NCBI GenBank assembly: GCA_913773825.1
Contig: CAJYHH010001213.1
Location: 1-7,057 of the forward strand
Length of the DNA: 7,057 nucleotides
Direction of reading: 5' to 3'
DNA from: Candidatus Sericytochromatia bacterium
Lineage (GTDB): Bacteria > Cyanobacteriota > Sericytochromatia > UBA7694
A program made the position numbers and the translations under genes. This document shows positions 1-6,012 of this stretch, piece after piece (positions within the stretch are counted from its first letter, which is position 1; each line of letters starts with the position of its first letter). The notes below the pieces were generated by a model. That model was not told the origin of the DNA. It made no database searches and worked only from the letters and a program-made list of their open reading frames with translations.

Positions 1-248
1 ATTTTAGCTCGTTCAAAGGATAAATGCAATTAGCTTGCAAATAGAAAATTCAGAACGACAAAACACCCAAAACCCGCATGAAAACAAGATTAGAGAGATT
101 TTAAAATCAGAATATTTTCTAAAAAAACATCTGATTACCCTGATTCAACGCACGTTCAAGACAGCGAATGTGAGCCTCTAAAAGGCCACAAGCACACAGA
201 TCAGGCTTAAATCCTCTCGCTGCGCCACTCCTCATTTTTAGGCCCTTC
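1..248. other. Upstream non-coding region, AT-rich, no gene recognised
   Basis: No convincing reading frame is seen on either strand. The only structure is an imperfect hairpin, with 7-bp arms AATCAGA (105-111) and TCTGATT (130-136) around an 18-base AT-rich loop. Read on the minus strand the second arm runs into TTTTAAAA, so it could be a weak terminator for minus-strand transcription. A frame open from 94 to the TAA at 208-210 has no start codon and was not called. Confidence 0.5.
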
Positions 249-257
249 TGCTAGAAT
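249..257 (+). promoter_or_regulatory. Extended -10 promoter for the 264 gene, in leaderless register
   Basis: TGC followed by TAGAAT (252-257) is a good extended -10 element. With the hexamer at -12 to -7, +1 falls on base 264, the A of the start codon. No purine-rich Shine-Dalgarno sequence lies in the bases before the ATG, and no recognisable -35 lies 16-18 bp upstream, which suits an extended -10 promoter. The sequence shows the motif and spacing; leaderless initiation is inferred. Confidence 0.55.
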
Positions 258-263
258 AGCGGC

Positions 264-1067
264 ATGAGCGCAGAACCCGCACAGGAACCAACCCAACTCG
301 CCTTTTTGGACCCCGCTTCGGTTGCATCTACAGCACCCGAACGTCCCCTCGCTGTATATAGTTATCGCGAGGTCAAAAAGCGGATCCCAGATATTCTGGA
401 CCGCCACCGTCATCTGATTGCCCAGGCCCTGCCCACTCTGCAGCGGATTCAGATCCCCGAACAAGCCCGCACGCTGTTTGGTCATTTTTTAGAAAAAAAG
501 CAGCGTGACGCTTTGGGTCTAAGCTTCGAGATTCGCTCGATGACCAGCGATCTGGTTAAAAAGAACACGCTTGTCGCTTTTTATCTGCGCTATCTCGAAG
601 AAAAAAAGCTTTATTACGCCCTGGGTTATCGCAGCTTTAAAGATTATTCGATCAACTATTTTAACGAGCTGGAATATTCTTATCTGACGCGCCTAAAGCG
701 CATCGCCTATATGTCAAACGAAGAGATCAAAGAGTTTGAGCCACTTGGCACCACCAAAATGATGATGATCGCCCAGCTTGACCAGGACGAACGCAAAGAC
801 CTGCTGCAAAAGCGCTTCCCGGTACATGAAAACGAGTACAAAAACGTGATCGATATGACGACACGTGAGCTCGGCAAAGTGATTCAAAAGCAGAAAAATC
901 CCAACTTCCGCGAAAACCTGATCAAAGGGATTCCGGGTGGTCTGCTGCACCAAATGCGCACAATGGAAGACAATTTCGATCATTTTGATCTGGAAACTTT
1001 ACGCCGCACCCATAAACACACCCAGGAATTTATGCAGCGCCTGCAAAGTTATTTAGATCAGGCTTAA
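264..1067 (+). CDS. Hypothetical helical protein, possibly DNA-binding or regulatory
   Basis: 267 residues, no signal peptide or membrane segment, rich in charged residues, so probably cytoplasmic. Residues 1-30 are Pro/Ala-rich and likely disordered; the rest looks almost wholly alpha-helical. The core at about 105-182 holds a 'LEEKKLYYALGYRSFKDY' segment, then a Tyr-rich helix, then 'LGTTKMMMIAQL' and an acidic 'DQDERKDLL' helix. From memory, this order (K-L-Y-x-x-x-G-Y-x-S-F, a helix, L-G-x-x-K, then a helix) recurs in phage, plasmid and cyanobacterial regulator-like proteins, some resembling DUF3102 or ParB-type helical domains. 'MTTRELGKVIQKQK' (198-211) looks like a further helix of that kind. 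No catalytic motif is visible. The ATG at 264 is preferred because a -10 box ends six bases before it; there is no Shine-Dalgarno site. The gene stands alone, convergent with the small gene ending at 1189. Function is unknown and the regulator idea is weak inference. Confidence 0.85.
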   Translation: MSAEPAQEPTQLAFLDPASVASTAPERPLAVYSYREVKKRIPDILDRHRHLIAQALPTLQRIQIPEQARTLFGHFLEKKQRDALGLSFEIRSMTSDLVKKNTLVAFYLRYLEEKKLYYALGYRSFKDYSINYFNELEYSYLTRLKRIAYMSNEEIKEFEPLGTTKMMMIAQLDQDERKDLLQKRFPVHENEYKNVIDMTTRELGKVIQKQKNPNFRENLIKGIPGGLLHQMRTMEDNFDHFDLETLRRTHKHTQEFMQRLQSYLDQA

Positions 1068-1074
1068 GAGTTTT

Positions 1075-1115
1075 GGGGTATGGGTTTTGAGTGGTGGGTT
1101 TTGAGTGGTGGGTTT
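1075..1115 (+). repeat. G-rich 14-bp tandem repeat, possible G-quadruplex
   Basis: The unit TGGGTTTTGAGTGG occurs perfectly at 1081-1094 and 1095-1108, followed by a partial TGGGTTT (1109-1115). With GGGG at 1075-1078 there are four G-runs of three or more on the plus strand (1075, 1082, 1096, 1110), separated by loops of about 3, 11 and 11 bases. It begins eight bases after the stop codon of the 264 gene, in the convergent gap. The repeat is directly visible. A quadruplex, or a role in ending transcription, is inferred, and the two 11-base loops make it weak. Confidence 0.8.
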
Positions 1116-1188
1116 AAATGCAGAAGACATAAGACAAAAACAGCTGCATTACACTCAATCAGATAGAAGTCAGGGTGAGTGTGGGAAA

Positions 1189-1371
1189 TTAGCGGATTTT
1201 TTTGTAGGCGATCATAAACATCATATTGGCTGACATAAAAAAGCCAAGCGCCAAGACGATCCCGAGTGTCCATGATTGGGTCATGCTGATATAGATACTG
1301 GTGCCCAAGCCAACAATCAGCTCAATCACACCAGCGATCACAAAGATCCAGAAGTTTTTGGGTGCAGACAT
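1189..1371 (-). CDS. Small two-helix membrane protein, 60 residues
   Basis: From the ATG at 1371 the product is 60 residues with two hydrophobic segments: about 7-27 (starting WIFVIAGVIELIVGLG) and about 34-55 (starting LGIVLALGFFM). They are joined by a short polar turn, and the protein ends in basic 'YKKIR'. This fits an inner-membrane hairpin with a cytoplasmic basic tail. An in-frame ATG three codons upstream (1380) is unlikely to be used, because it overlaps a perfect TATAAT (1384-1379) whose predicted transcript starts at about 1372. There is no Shine-Dalgarno site. The gene lies on the same strand as, and 45 bases downstream of, the YfhO-family gene, but the TATAAT suggests its own promoter. 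I do not recognise the family. The membrane pattern and promoter fit make a real gene more likely than a chance frame. Confidence 0.62.
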   Translation of the reverse strand: MSAPKNFWIFVIAGVIELIVGLGTSIYISMTQSWTLGIVLALGFFMSANMMFMIAYKKIR

Positions 1372-1378
1372 AATGGGC

Positions 1379-1384
1379 ATTATA
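1379..1384 (-). promoter_or_regulatory. Perfect -10 box (TATAAT) for the small membrane protein gene
   Basis: On the minus strand TATAAT occupies 1384-1379, followed by seven bases and the ATG at 1371, giving a predicted +1 at 1372 or 1371. That is a leader of zero or one base. No -35 hexamer is recognisable at 16-18 bp. The match to the consensus is exact; promoter activity is inferred. Confidence 0.5.
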
Positions 1385-1401
1385 AGCTAGTCATAAACAG
1401 A

Positions 1402-1421
1402 CATGATGGTTTTCCATCACG
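1402..1421 (-). terminator. Tetraloop hairpin overlapping the stop codon of the YfhO-family gene
   Basis: Read on the minus strand, CGTGATGG-AAAA-CCATCATG forms an 8-bp stem with one G.T pair and a four-base loop. It spans the TGA stop at 1419-1417. The next bases are TCTGTTTA, with only a short T-run, so it is at best a weak intrinsic terminator. It may instead be a 3'-end stabilising hairpin separating this gene from the small gene downstream. Confidence 0.4.
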
Positions 1422-3849
1422 CATATTCAGAATTTTTAAGATTCTCTGAGTTGTATTTACCTAACAGGAACATAATCAGCAAACCGAACACAGCTAAGAT
1501 AGCGCCACTTAACAGCCAGCTGGGACGGTATTTTAGCTGCACTGTGTGTTTACCTGCATCCAACTTGATCGCCCTCTGAAAGCCATTGGCGATTAAAAGA
1601 GGAACGGATTGCTGATCCACACTCGCTTTCCAGCCCTGATAGTAATTGTCTTTAATTAACAAATAACCTGCTGAATTTGTATTCAACTCAAGTGCAAGGT
1701 CGTTAGGGCCTTCATTTAACAAATTCATCTGCCAAGCCAGTTTACGCTCCAACCTGCTCGACTCTATGTTTTTTTCGAAAATTGTTGATGGGGATAAAAT
1801 CAGATTTGAGCTCTGACGATAATGCTTCACTAGCTCATCTGCTTCAGCGATATTTAAAGAACTTGTCTGATTAAAAAAGTCAAAACGAGAAGAAGGCTGA
1901 ATCCGTTCCCAGACCTCTAGATTAAGCTCATCCTGTTTAAGCGCCAAACGATAGACATGGGGCTGCATACGCATCAGTTCGGCTCTATTTGAGTTGGCCG
2001 CAGTTGAAATGTAGCGAATAGCCAGCAAGTCTTCAACAATTTTTAAATCCTCAGGTATGCCTGACTGTTCGTAAAGTCCAAACAATTTCTGTTGCATCAA
2101 TAGCTTAATTGGTAAGTCCCCGTTAGCAAGATAAAAATCAGCAGACAACCCATGGTTGTCCATCAGGCTCTGACGCTCATATAAACTGACCTGGCGCAAA
2201 AATTCTGATCCTGCTTTGCTTCTGAGCGATTTATCAAGGCCTGGATTGTACTCAATATTGGTGAGACGGGATTCACTATTATGCGGAAGAGCCTGTAAAG
2301 GAGACGCTGCCATCACAACTTCACGAGGAGCACGCCAAATCAAGGCATAGGTAGCAGAGAGCAAATCAACCAGTAAGAGTCCAATGAGAAGCCAAGGCTG
2401 TCGTGAGAAAGAACTTTGTTTAGATTTGTACCAAAGTAGCAAAACCGTAATTCCTAATAATAACAAAGCCTGTATTAGGCGCTGAGAGAGAGCATCAAGC
2501 ACAGGTGACATCACCTCTGAGACAATCTCTGGAGTTAACTTCTGGGCAAGTGGCCAAACAAGTTGAGTAAAAGATTGAGGCTTTAACTTGATTGTTAACA
2601 GCAAAGCCACTATCAAAGCACCTAAACTCCCACCAGCAAACACAATCCGGCGGCGCGCAGTAGCTTGGGTATCCTGAGCCAACCACTGCTGATATCCAAA
2701 TCCTGCCATTAAAATCACACAGAAAGCAGCAAACAGGCCAAATTTTTCAGGAAAACGAATCAGCGAAAACCCAGGCAAAGACTGATAAGCCAGTGGATGT
2801 AAAGGCGTATAGCGCCCCAAAGTCAGCAAAACAAAAAAAACAGCAAGCCCTCCCCAAAGCCAAGCCACTTTACTCTGTTGCCTTAAACTACTCAAAGCCA
2901 GCACTATGACAGGGATGCCGACATAAAAACTTAGAATTAAATAAGTGTTGGCATTAAAAGTTGTAAATAGCTCTTCGCCAAGAAAATCCATAAGGTGAGC
3001 AGGTTTTTGCAAATTACCGGAAAAGTTCGGCACCCATCCGTCAAATAACCGGATTGGCTTTAAGGACCAAAGCGAACCCAATAGATAAGGCAGAGCTGCC
3101 TGACGTGTCGAGATCTTTAGCATCTCAAAAGCAGCTAATAATTGAACTGATGCCAACCCAAGCATCGCCAGACCACTACTTAATAAGCCTAACCAGGCAT
3201 TTAAATCCGGCTTGGGATAGCTTAAATAAATTGCAAAAATAAACAAAAGAAACCAGCTCGGTAAAACCATATCAAAATGGCCACTGAGCAGCTGTAAAGC
3301 TCCTGCCAAAGACAGAATCTGAAGGTATCTGCCACGCCGTGTTTGCATCCAGCCGATTAAAGCAGCCAACATCCAGGGCAGCCAGGCCAATGTCCAGAGC
3401 AAGGGAAATAAGTTAGTCAGCGAGACAAGGCTAGCCCCCAACGCAAAAGCAAAGCCCATAAACCAACGTGTCTGTCTATCCCAGCCCTGTTTATACGCGA
3501 CAAAATAGGCTCCGAGTCCGCTAAGCAACTGATGTAGCAAAATTGTCCAAATCGCAATAACTGGCGCAGGCCCCAGAGCAAAGAGCCAAGTAAAAGGATA
3601 AAACAAAGGTGGTTCAAGGGCTCCTGCCTGAGGATGCCCGGCAAAGAGCTGGGGATTCCACCAAGGCATTTGACCTTGGGCAATTTGTTCACCTACAAAG
3701 CCAAATAATGGCAGATAAATATGCGAAAAATCTCGCCAATAAAGAACTTCTTGCCCCCAGAGCAGGCGATTATAAAACAAACAGAGCAAAAGCAACAGGA
3801 ATAAAGCAAAGCCAACAAAAGAGGGTAGTTTAAATAAGCGATTTTTCAT
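1417..3849 (-). CDS. YfhO-family membrane protein, probable GT-C type glycosyltransferase
   Basis: 810 residues from the ATG at 3849: a hydrophobic multi-pass half to about residue 505, a mostly soluble region at about 506-775, and a last membrane helix at about 778-796. Family hallmarks are visible. After the first helix comes 'YWRDFSHIYLPLF' with Asp40, at the position of the first-loop acidic residue of GT-C enzymes, then 'WWNPQLFAGHPQAG' (63-76). 'RFPEKF' (365-370) leads into a helix, and 'DNYYQGWKA' (734-742) precedes the final helix. Known YfhO proteins of Firmicutes glycosylate teichoic acids from a polyprenyl-phosphate sugar; here sugar and acceptor are unknown. The longest frame begins at a GTG at 4008, but the 53 extra residues lack family character and contain no good initiation site, so 3849 is preferred. 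There is no Shine-Dalgarno site; a weak TG-T-TCAAAT lies in leaderless register (3864-3856). Its base composition looks more AT-rich than the genes at 4060-5805. Confidence 0.85.
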   Translation of the reverse strand: MKNRLFKLPSFVGFALFLLLLLCLFYNRLLWGQEVLYWRDFSHIYLPLFGFVGEQIAQGQMPWWNPQLFAGHPQAGALEPPLFYPFTWLFALGPAPVIAIWTILLHQLLSGLGAYFVAYKQGWDRQTRWFMGFAFALGASLVSLTNLFPLLWTLAWLPWMLAALIGWMQTRRGRYLQILSLAGALQLLSGHFDMVLPSWFLLFIFAIYLSYPKPDLNAWLGLLSSGLAMLGLASVQLLAAFEMLKISTRQAALPYLLGSLWSLKPIRLFDGWVPNFSGNLQKPAHLMDFLGEELFTTFNANTYLILSFYVGIPVIVLALSSLRQQSKVAWLWGGLAVFFVLLTLGRYTPLHPLAYQSLPGFSLIRFPEKFGLFAAFCVILMAGFGYQQWLAQDTQATARRRIVFAGGSLGALIVALLLTIKLKPQSFTQLVWPLAQKLTPEIVSEVMSPVLDALSQRLIQALLLLGITVLLLWYKSKQSSFSRQPWLLIGLLLVDLLSATYALIWRAPREVVMAASPLQALPHNSESRLTNIEYNPGLDKSLRSKAGSEFLRQVSLYERQSLMDNHGLSADFYLANGDLPIKLLMQQKLFGLYEQSGIPEDLKIVEDLLAIRYISTAANSNRAELMRMQPHVYRLALKQDELNLEVWERIQPSSRFDFFNQTSSLNIAEADELVKHYRQSSNLILSPSTIFEKNIESSRLERKLAWQMNLLNEGPNDLALELNTNSAGYLLIKDNYYQGWKASVDQQSVPLLIANGFQRAIKLDAGKHTVQLKYRPSWLLSGAILAVFGLLIMFLLGKYNSENLKNSEYA

Positions 3850-3978
3850 ACACGTATTTGAACAGAGTAGAATTCTGAGAATTAAAAGATTGACGCGGGT
3901 GAAATCTGGTTTAGTGTAACACAATGGTACTTTTTTGATGATTTGAGTGGTTTTAAGCTGTTTGAAATGCTTAGTGTG

Positions 3979-4008
3979 GTGAGTCACATTCTTTACCGTG
4001 CCAGTCAC
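3979..4008. promoter_or_regulatory. Candidate operator: AGTCAC direct repeats 21 bp apart
   Basis: AGTCAC occurs at 3982-3987 and 4003-4008, a spacing of 21 bp or about two helical turns. The copies continue as AGTCACATT and AGTCACTTT. Each has an upstream GTG, giving GTGAGTCAC (3979-3987, palindromic arms) and GTGCCAGTCAC (3998-4008). They bracket the likely -35 of the 4060 promoter, where a repressor would act. The winged-helix gene at 4666 is the nearest candidate regulator. The repeats are seen; operator function is inferred. Confidence 0.35.
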
Positions 4009-4021
4009 TTTATGATATAAA
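3993..4021 (+). promoter_or_regulatory. Promoter for the 4060-5805 transcription unit
   Basis: An extended -10, TGA followed by TATAAA (4016-4021), has a -35-like TTACCG at 3993-3998 with a 17-bp spacer; TTTACC at 3992 with 18 bp is an alternative. Transcription would start near 4028, giving a leader of about 32 bases. The same AT-rich block read on the minus strand gives TATATCAT, so a weaker overlapping divergent promoter is possible. Confidence 0.5.
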
Positions 4022-4059
4022 GTACTTAGATTCGATTCAGATCAAGTCAAGGTACGTAC

Positions 4060-4662
4060 ATGAAAGTCCATCCGACTGACTCAGAACCCGTTTTCCTGCC
4101 CGATCGGGCGATGGAGAACCTGCAATTTATTCGCCAGACCATGGAGCGAGCTACCGCTTATACGGGTATTTCAGGCACCGGTCTGATTTTTGTGGGCTTT
4201 ACGGCTCTGATGGCGGCCTGGGTGGCTTCACGCCAGGAAATGGTCGCGCACTGGATTTTTGTCTGGATGGCAGAAGCGGTGGCAGCGATTGCCATTTCAA
4301 GCTTTTTGATGTTCAAAAAGTCGAACCGCTTACAGCTGCCTGTCTGGACGGAAACCGCCCGGCGCTTTATGCTCAGCTTTACTCCGCCGATGCTGGCAGG
4401 GGCATTACTGACCACCGTGCTGTATCAACGCGGCTTAACCGACCTGATTCCGGGAAGCTGGCTGTTGCTGTACGGCACAGCTGTGATTGCCGGCGGGACT
4501 TATTCGGTGCAGATTGTTCCGGTTATGGGACTCTGCTTCATGTTGCTGGGTGTTTTTGCCCTGCTCGGCCCTGTTGCCTGGGGCCAGGCGCTGCTGGCAG
4601 CCGGATTTGGTGGCCTGCATGTGCTCTTTGGCATGTGGATCGCAAGAAAATACGGAGGCTGA
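4060..4662 (+). CDS. Six-helix membrane protein paired with a winged-helix regulator
   Basis: 200 residues with six predicted membrane helices at about 37-57, 64-84, 104-122, 132-150, 151-170 and 174-193, and a soluble N-terminus of about 35 residues. The N-terminal 'MENLQFIRQTMERATAYTGI' (18-37), 'YGTAVIAGGTYSVQIVPVMGLCFM' and the C-terminal 'GFGGLHVLFG' with a basic-Tyr-Gly-Gly end recall a family I remember from Acidobacteria and related phyla. There it also precedes a short winged-helix protein. I know of no assigned biochemical function. The ATG at 4060 follows AAGG (4049-4052) at seven bases. Its stop (4660-4662) is three bases from the start of the regulator gene, so the two are almost certainly cotranscribed and probably translationally coupled. 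A sensory or signal-receiving role for the pair is inferred from this layout only. Confidence 0.88.
   Translation: MKVHPTDSEPVFLPDRAMENLQFIRQTMERATAYTGISGTGLIFVGFTALMAAWVASRQEMVAHWIFVWMAEAVAAIAISSFLMFKKSNRLQLPVWTETARRFMLSFTPPMLAGALLTTVLYQRGLTDLIPGSWLLLYGTAVIAGGTYSVQIVPVMGLCFMLLGVFALLGPVAWGQALLAAGFGGLHVLFGMWIARKYGG
4654..4658 (+). promoter_or_regulatory. Shine-Dalgarno GGAGG for the winged-helix gene
   Basis: GGAGG lies inside the last codons of the 4060 gene, seven bases before the ATG at 4666. It fixes the start of the regulator at 4666 rather than the out-of-frame ATG at 4662, which overlaps the TGA. The placement indicates translational coupling of the two genes. Confidence 0.8.
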
Positions 4663-4665
4663 TGG

Positions 4666-5049
4666 ATGTTGCCCAAGCGTAAGCAAGACCGGCCGCCCCT
4701 TCAGGCGCTTCCGGACAATAACGAACCCATTAAACAGACGCTTGAACTGGATCGCCTGATTCATGAACGTCTGCGCCTGGGAATTGTTAGCGCGCTGGCG
4801 GTCAATCCGTCCCTGAGCTTCAGTGATCTCAAACTGATCCTGAACACCAGTGACGGCAATCTGAGCGTTCACGCCCGCAAGCTGGAAGAAGCCGGCTATA
4901 TCCGCTGTGACAAGTTTTTTGAGGGGCGTCTGCCCCGCACGGAATATCGCCTGACGGACATGGGCCAGCAAGCCCTACAGCGCTACCTGAATCATATGGA
5001 AGCGCTGATTCAGACCACCCGCCAGGCCAGCCACGAGACTCAAAAATAG
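4666..5049 (+). CDS. Winged-helix DNA-binding transcriptional regulator
   Basis: 127 residues. After a charged 25-residue N-terminus the whole protein matches the compact winged-helix type I recall as Pfam HTH_34 (PF13601). 'LDRLIHERLRLGIVSAL' (28-44) is the first helix and 'SFSDLKLIL' (51-59) the second. 'TSDGNLSVHARKLEEAGYI' (61-79) is the recognition helix, with the family's S/T-D-G-N-L-S-x-H core. 'FEGRLPRTEYRLTDMGQQAL' (85-104) forms the wing and the start of the last helix. No ligand or metal site is evident, as is usual for this small family. It starts three bases after the membrane protein gene, with a strong Shine-Dalgarno site, and 24 bases before uppS. It probably regulates its own unit, perhaps through the AGTCAC repeats, with the membrane protein as possible partner; both points are inference. 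Confidence 0.9.
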   Translation: MLPKRKQDRPPLQALPDNNEPIKQTLELDRLIHERLRLGIVSALAVNPSLSFSDLKLILNTSDGNLSVHARKLEEAGYIRCDKFFEGRLPRTEYRLTDMGQQALQRYLNHMEALIQTTRQASHETQK

Positions 5050-5060
5050 AATTATTTTTT

Positions 5061-5065
5061 AGGGA
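5061..5065 (+). promoter_or_regulatory. Shine-Dalgarno AGGGA for uppS
   Basis: AGGGA is eight bases before the ATG at 5074 and supports that start. The 24-base gap after the previous gene is too short and T-rich to show a separate promoter, so uppS is most likely read from the 4060 promoter. Confidence 0.65.
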
Positions 5066-5073
5066 ACGCTTTT

Positions 5074-5805
5074 ATGAAGCAAAGTCATCCTCAACGCAAA
5101 ATTCACGCCGCGATTATTCTCGACGGTAACGGCCGCTGGGCCACCCAGAAAGGTTGGCCGCGGGTCGCCGGACATCGTGCTGGCGCCCAGGCTGTGCGCC
5201 GGATTGTCGAAGACGCACCCGACTGCGGCGTCGATATTCTCACACTCTATGCTTTTTCTTCTGACAACTGGAAGCGCCCTCAGTACGAAGTGAATGCTCT
5301 GATGAAGCTCTTTTGTGACTATCTGCGCTCTGAAACAGCCCGCTGTGTCGCCAATGACGTACGTCTGTCGATCATTGGCCGTCGCGACCGCTTATCTCAA
5401 AACCTGCTGCGCCAGGTCGAAAACGCCGAAACCGAAACCCGCAACGGCGAAAGACTTCATCTGCGTGTCGCGCTTGATTATTCTGGCCGCGACATGATTG
5501 TCTATGCCGCCAGCCAGCTTCAGGCCAGCGGTGAAGAAATCACCCGCGACACTTTAGCTCAGTTTTTAGCCGGTACTTGTACTGAACCCGTACCAGACGT
5601 TGATCTGCTGATTCGCACAGGCGGCGAACAGCGCCTGAGTGATTTCCAGCTCTGGGAATGTGCCTACGCTGAATTTGTGTTCTTGCCCAAAATGTGGCCA
5701 GACTTCAGCAAAGCGGATTTGCTCACCGCAGTCCAGGACTTTGCCTCGCGTGATCGGCGCTTTGGTGGACTGAAAGAAATTCAGCGTCAGGTTGCAGTTG
5801 GCTAG
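5074..5805 (+). CDS. uppS: Isoprenyl transferase (undecaprenyl diphosphate synthase)
   Basis: 243 residues, normal for the family and complete. It condenses isopentenyl diphosphate units onto a farnesyl-type primer in cis, giving the polyprenyl diphosphate precursor of the lipid carrier for peptidoglycan and surface glycans. It acts at the cytoplasmic face of the membrane. All signature motifs are present: 'LDGNGRWA' (16-23) with the essential Asp17, 'GHRAG' (33-37) with His34, and 'FSSDNWKRP' (61-69) with Asn65, Trp66 and Arg68. The substrate-binding 'RTGGEQRLSDFQLW' begins at 181, with Arg181, Arg187 and Ser189, followed by 'AYAE' with Glu200. By alignment from memory these match E. coli Asp26, His43, Asn74, Trp75, Arg77, Arg194, Arg200, Ser202 and Glu213. 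Product chain length cannot be read from sequence. It is the last gene of the 4060 unit, followed by a strong terminator, and no cdsA or frr neighbours it as in many genomes. Confidence 0.97.
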   Translation: MKQSHPQRKIHAAIILDGNGRWATQKGWPRVAGHRAGAQAVRRIVEDAPDCGVDILTLYAFSSDNWKRPQYEVNALMKLFCDYLRSETARCVANDVRLSIIGRRDRLSQNLLRQVENAETETRNGERLHLRVALDYSGRDMIVYAASQLQASGEEITRDTLAQFLAGTCTEPVPDVDLLIRTGGEQRLSDFQLWECAYAEFVFLPKMWPDFSKADLLTAVQDFASRDRRFGGLKEIQRQVAVG

Positions 5806-5862
5806 TAGCGGGTAGCCTGTTGCTCGTTGCGATTGAGATCCGATAAACCAGATACGTATTCT

Positions 5863-5898
5863 AAGCAGCTAAGAAGTTTAATTTCTTAGCTGCTTTTT
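5863..5898 (+). terminator. Strong intrinsic terminator after uppS
   Basis: A perfect 13-bp stem, AAGCAGCTAAGAA (5863-5875) with TTCTTAGCTGCTT (5883-5895), closes a 7-base loop and runs into five Ts (5894-5898). It lies 58 bases past the uppS stop and separates that unit from the EF-hand gene. On the minus strand the stem is preceded by a short A-run and followed by mixed sequence, so plus-strand use is likelier. Confidence 0.9.
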
Positions 5899-5971
5899 GC
5901 TAGCACCCGTCTGCTCGTCATTTTCAGTCAAAAAACCACATCACTCACGTCAGAAAAGTAAGCTGATCGGG

Positions 5972-5983
5972 TATATTTATACT
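5972..5983 (+). promoter_or_regulatory. Candidate -10 boxes for the EF-hand gene
   Basis: Two adjacent hexamers match the -10 consensus at five of six positions: TATATT (5972-5977) and TATACT (5978-5983). Neither has a clear -35 or a TG extension. Transcripts would carry a short leader of about 23-30 bases that includes AAGGA at 5998-6002. A promoter is expected here because a terminator lies just upstream. Confidence 0.4.
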
Positions 5984-6012
5984 ACTTCGACAAAGACAAG
6001 GAATTCCCTGAT

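Noticed and set aside
198..1067. 13-base direct repeat AGATCAGGCTTAA at 198-210 and 1055-1067, flanking the 264 gene; both copies could encode '-DQA' plus a stop.
   Set aside because: One 13-base repeat in 7 kb is not improbable by chance, there are no matching arms, and the frame before the first copy has no start codon, so neither mobile-element ends nor a duplicated gene remnant is supported.
1117..1150. Inverted repeat AATGCAG / CTGCATT between the convergent genes as a bidirectional terminator.
   Set aside because: The stem is only 7 bp with a 20-base loop and no T-tract on either side.
1064..1273. 69-residue minus-strand frame across the tandem repeat and the small membrane protein gene.
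   Set aside because: It overlaps the better-supported 60-residue membrane protein in another frame and reads through the repeat without a convincing start signal.
4435..4971. 178-residue minus-strand frame opposite the membrane-protein and regulator genes.
   Set aside because: Both plus-strand genes have strong family character and Shine-Dalgarno sites, while the antisense product shows no recognisable motif.
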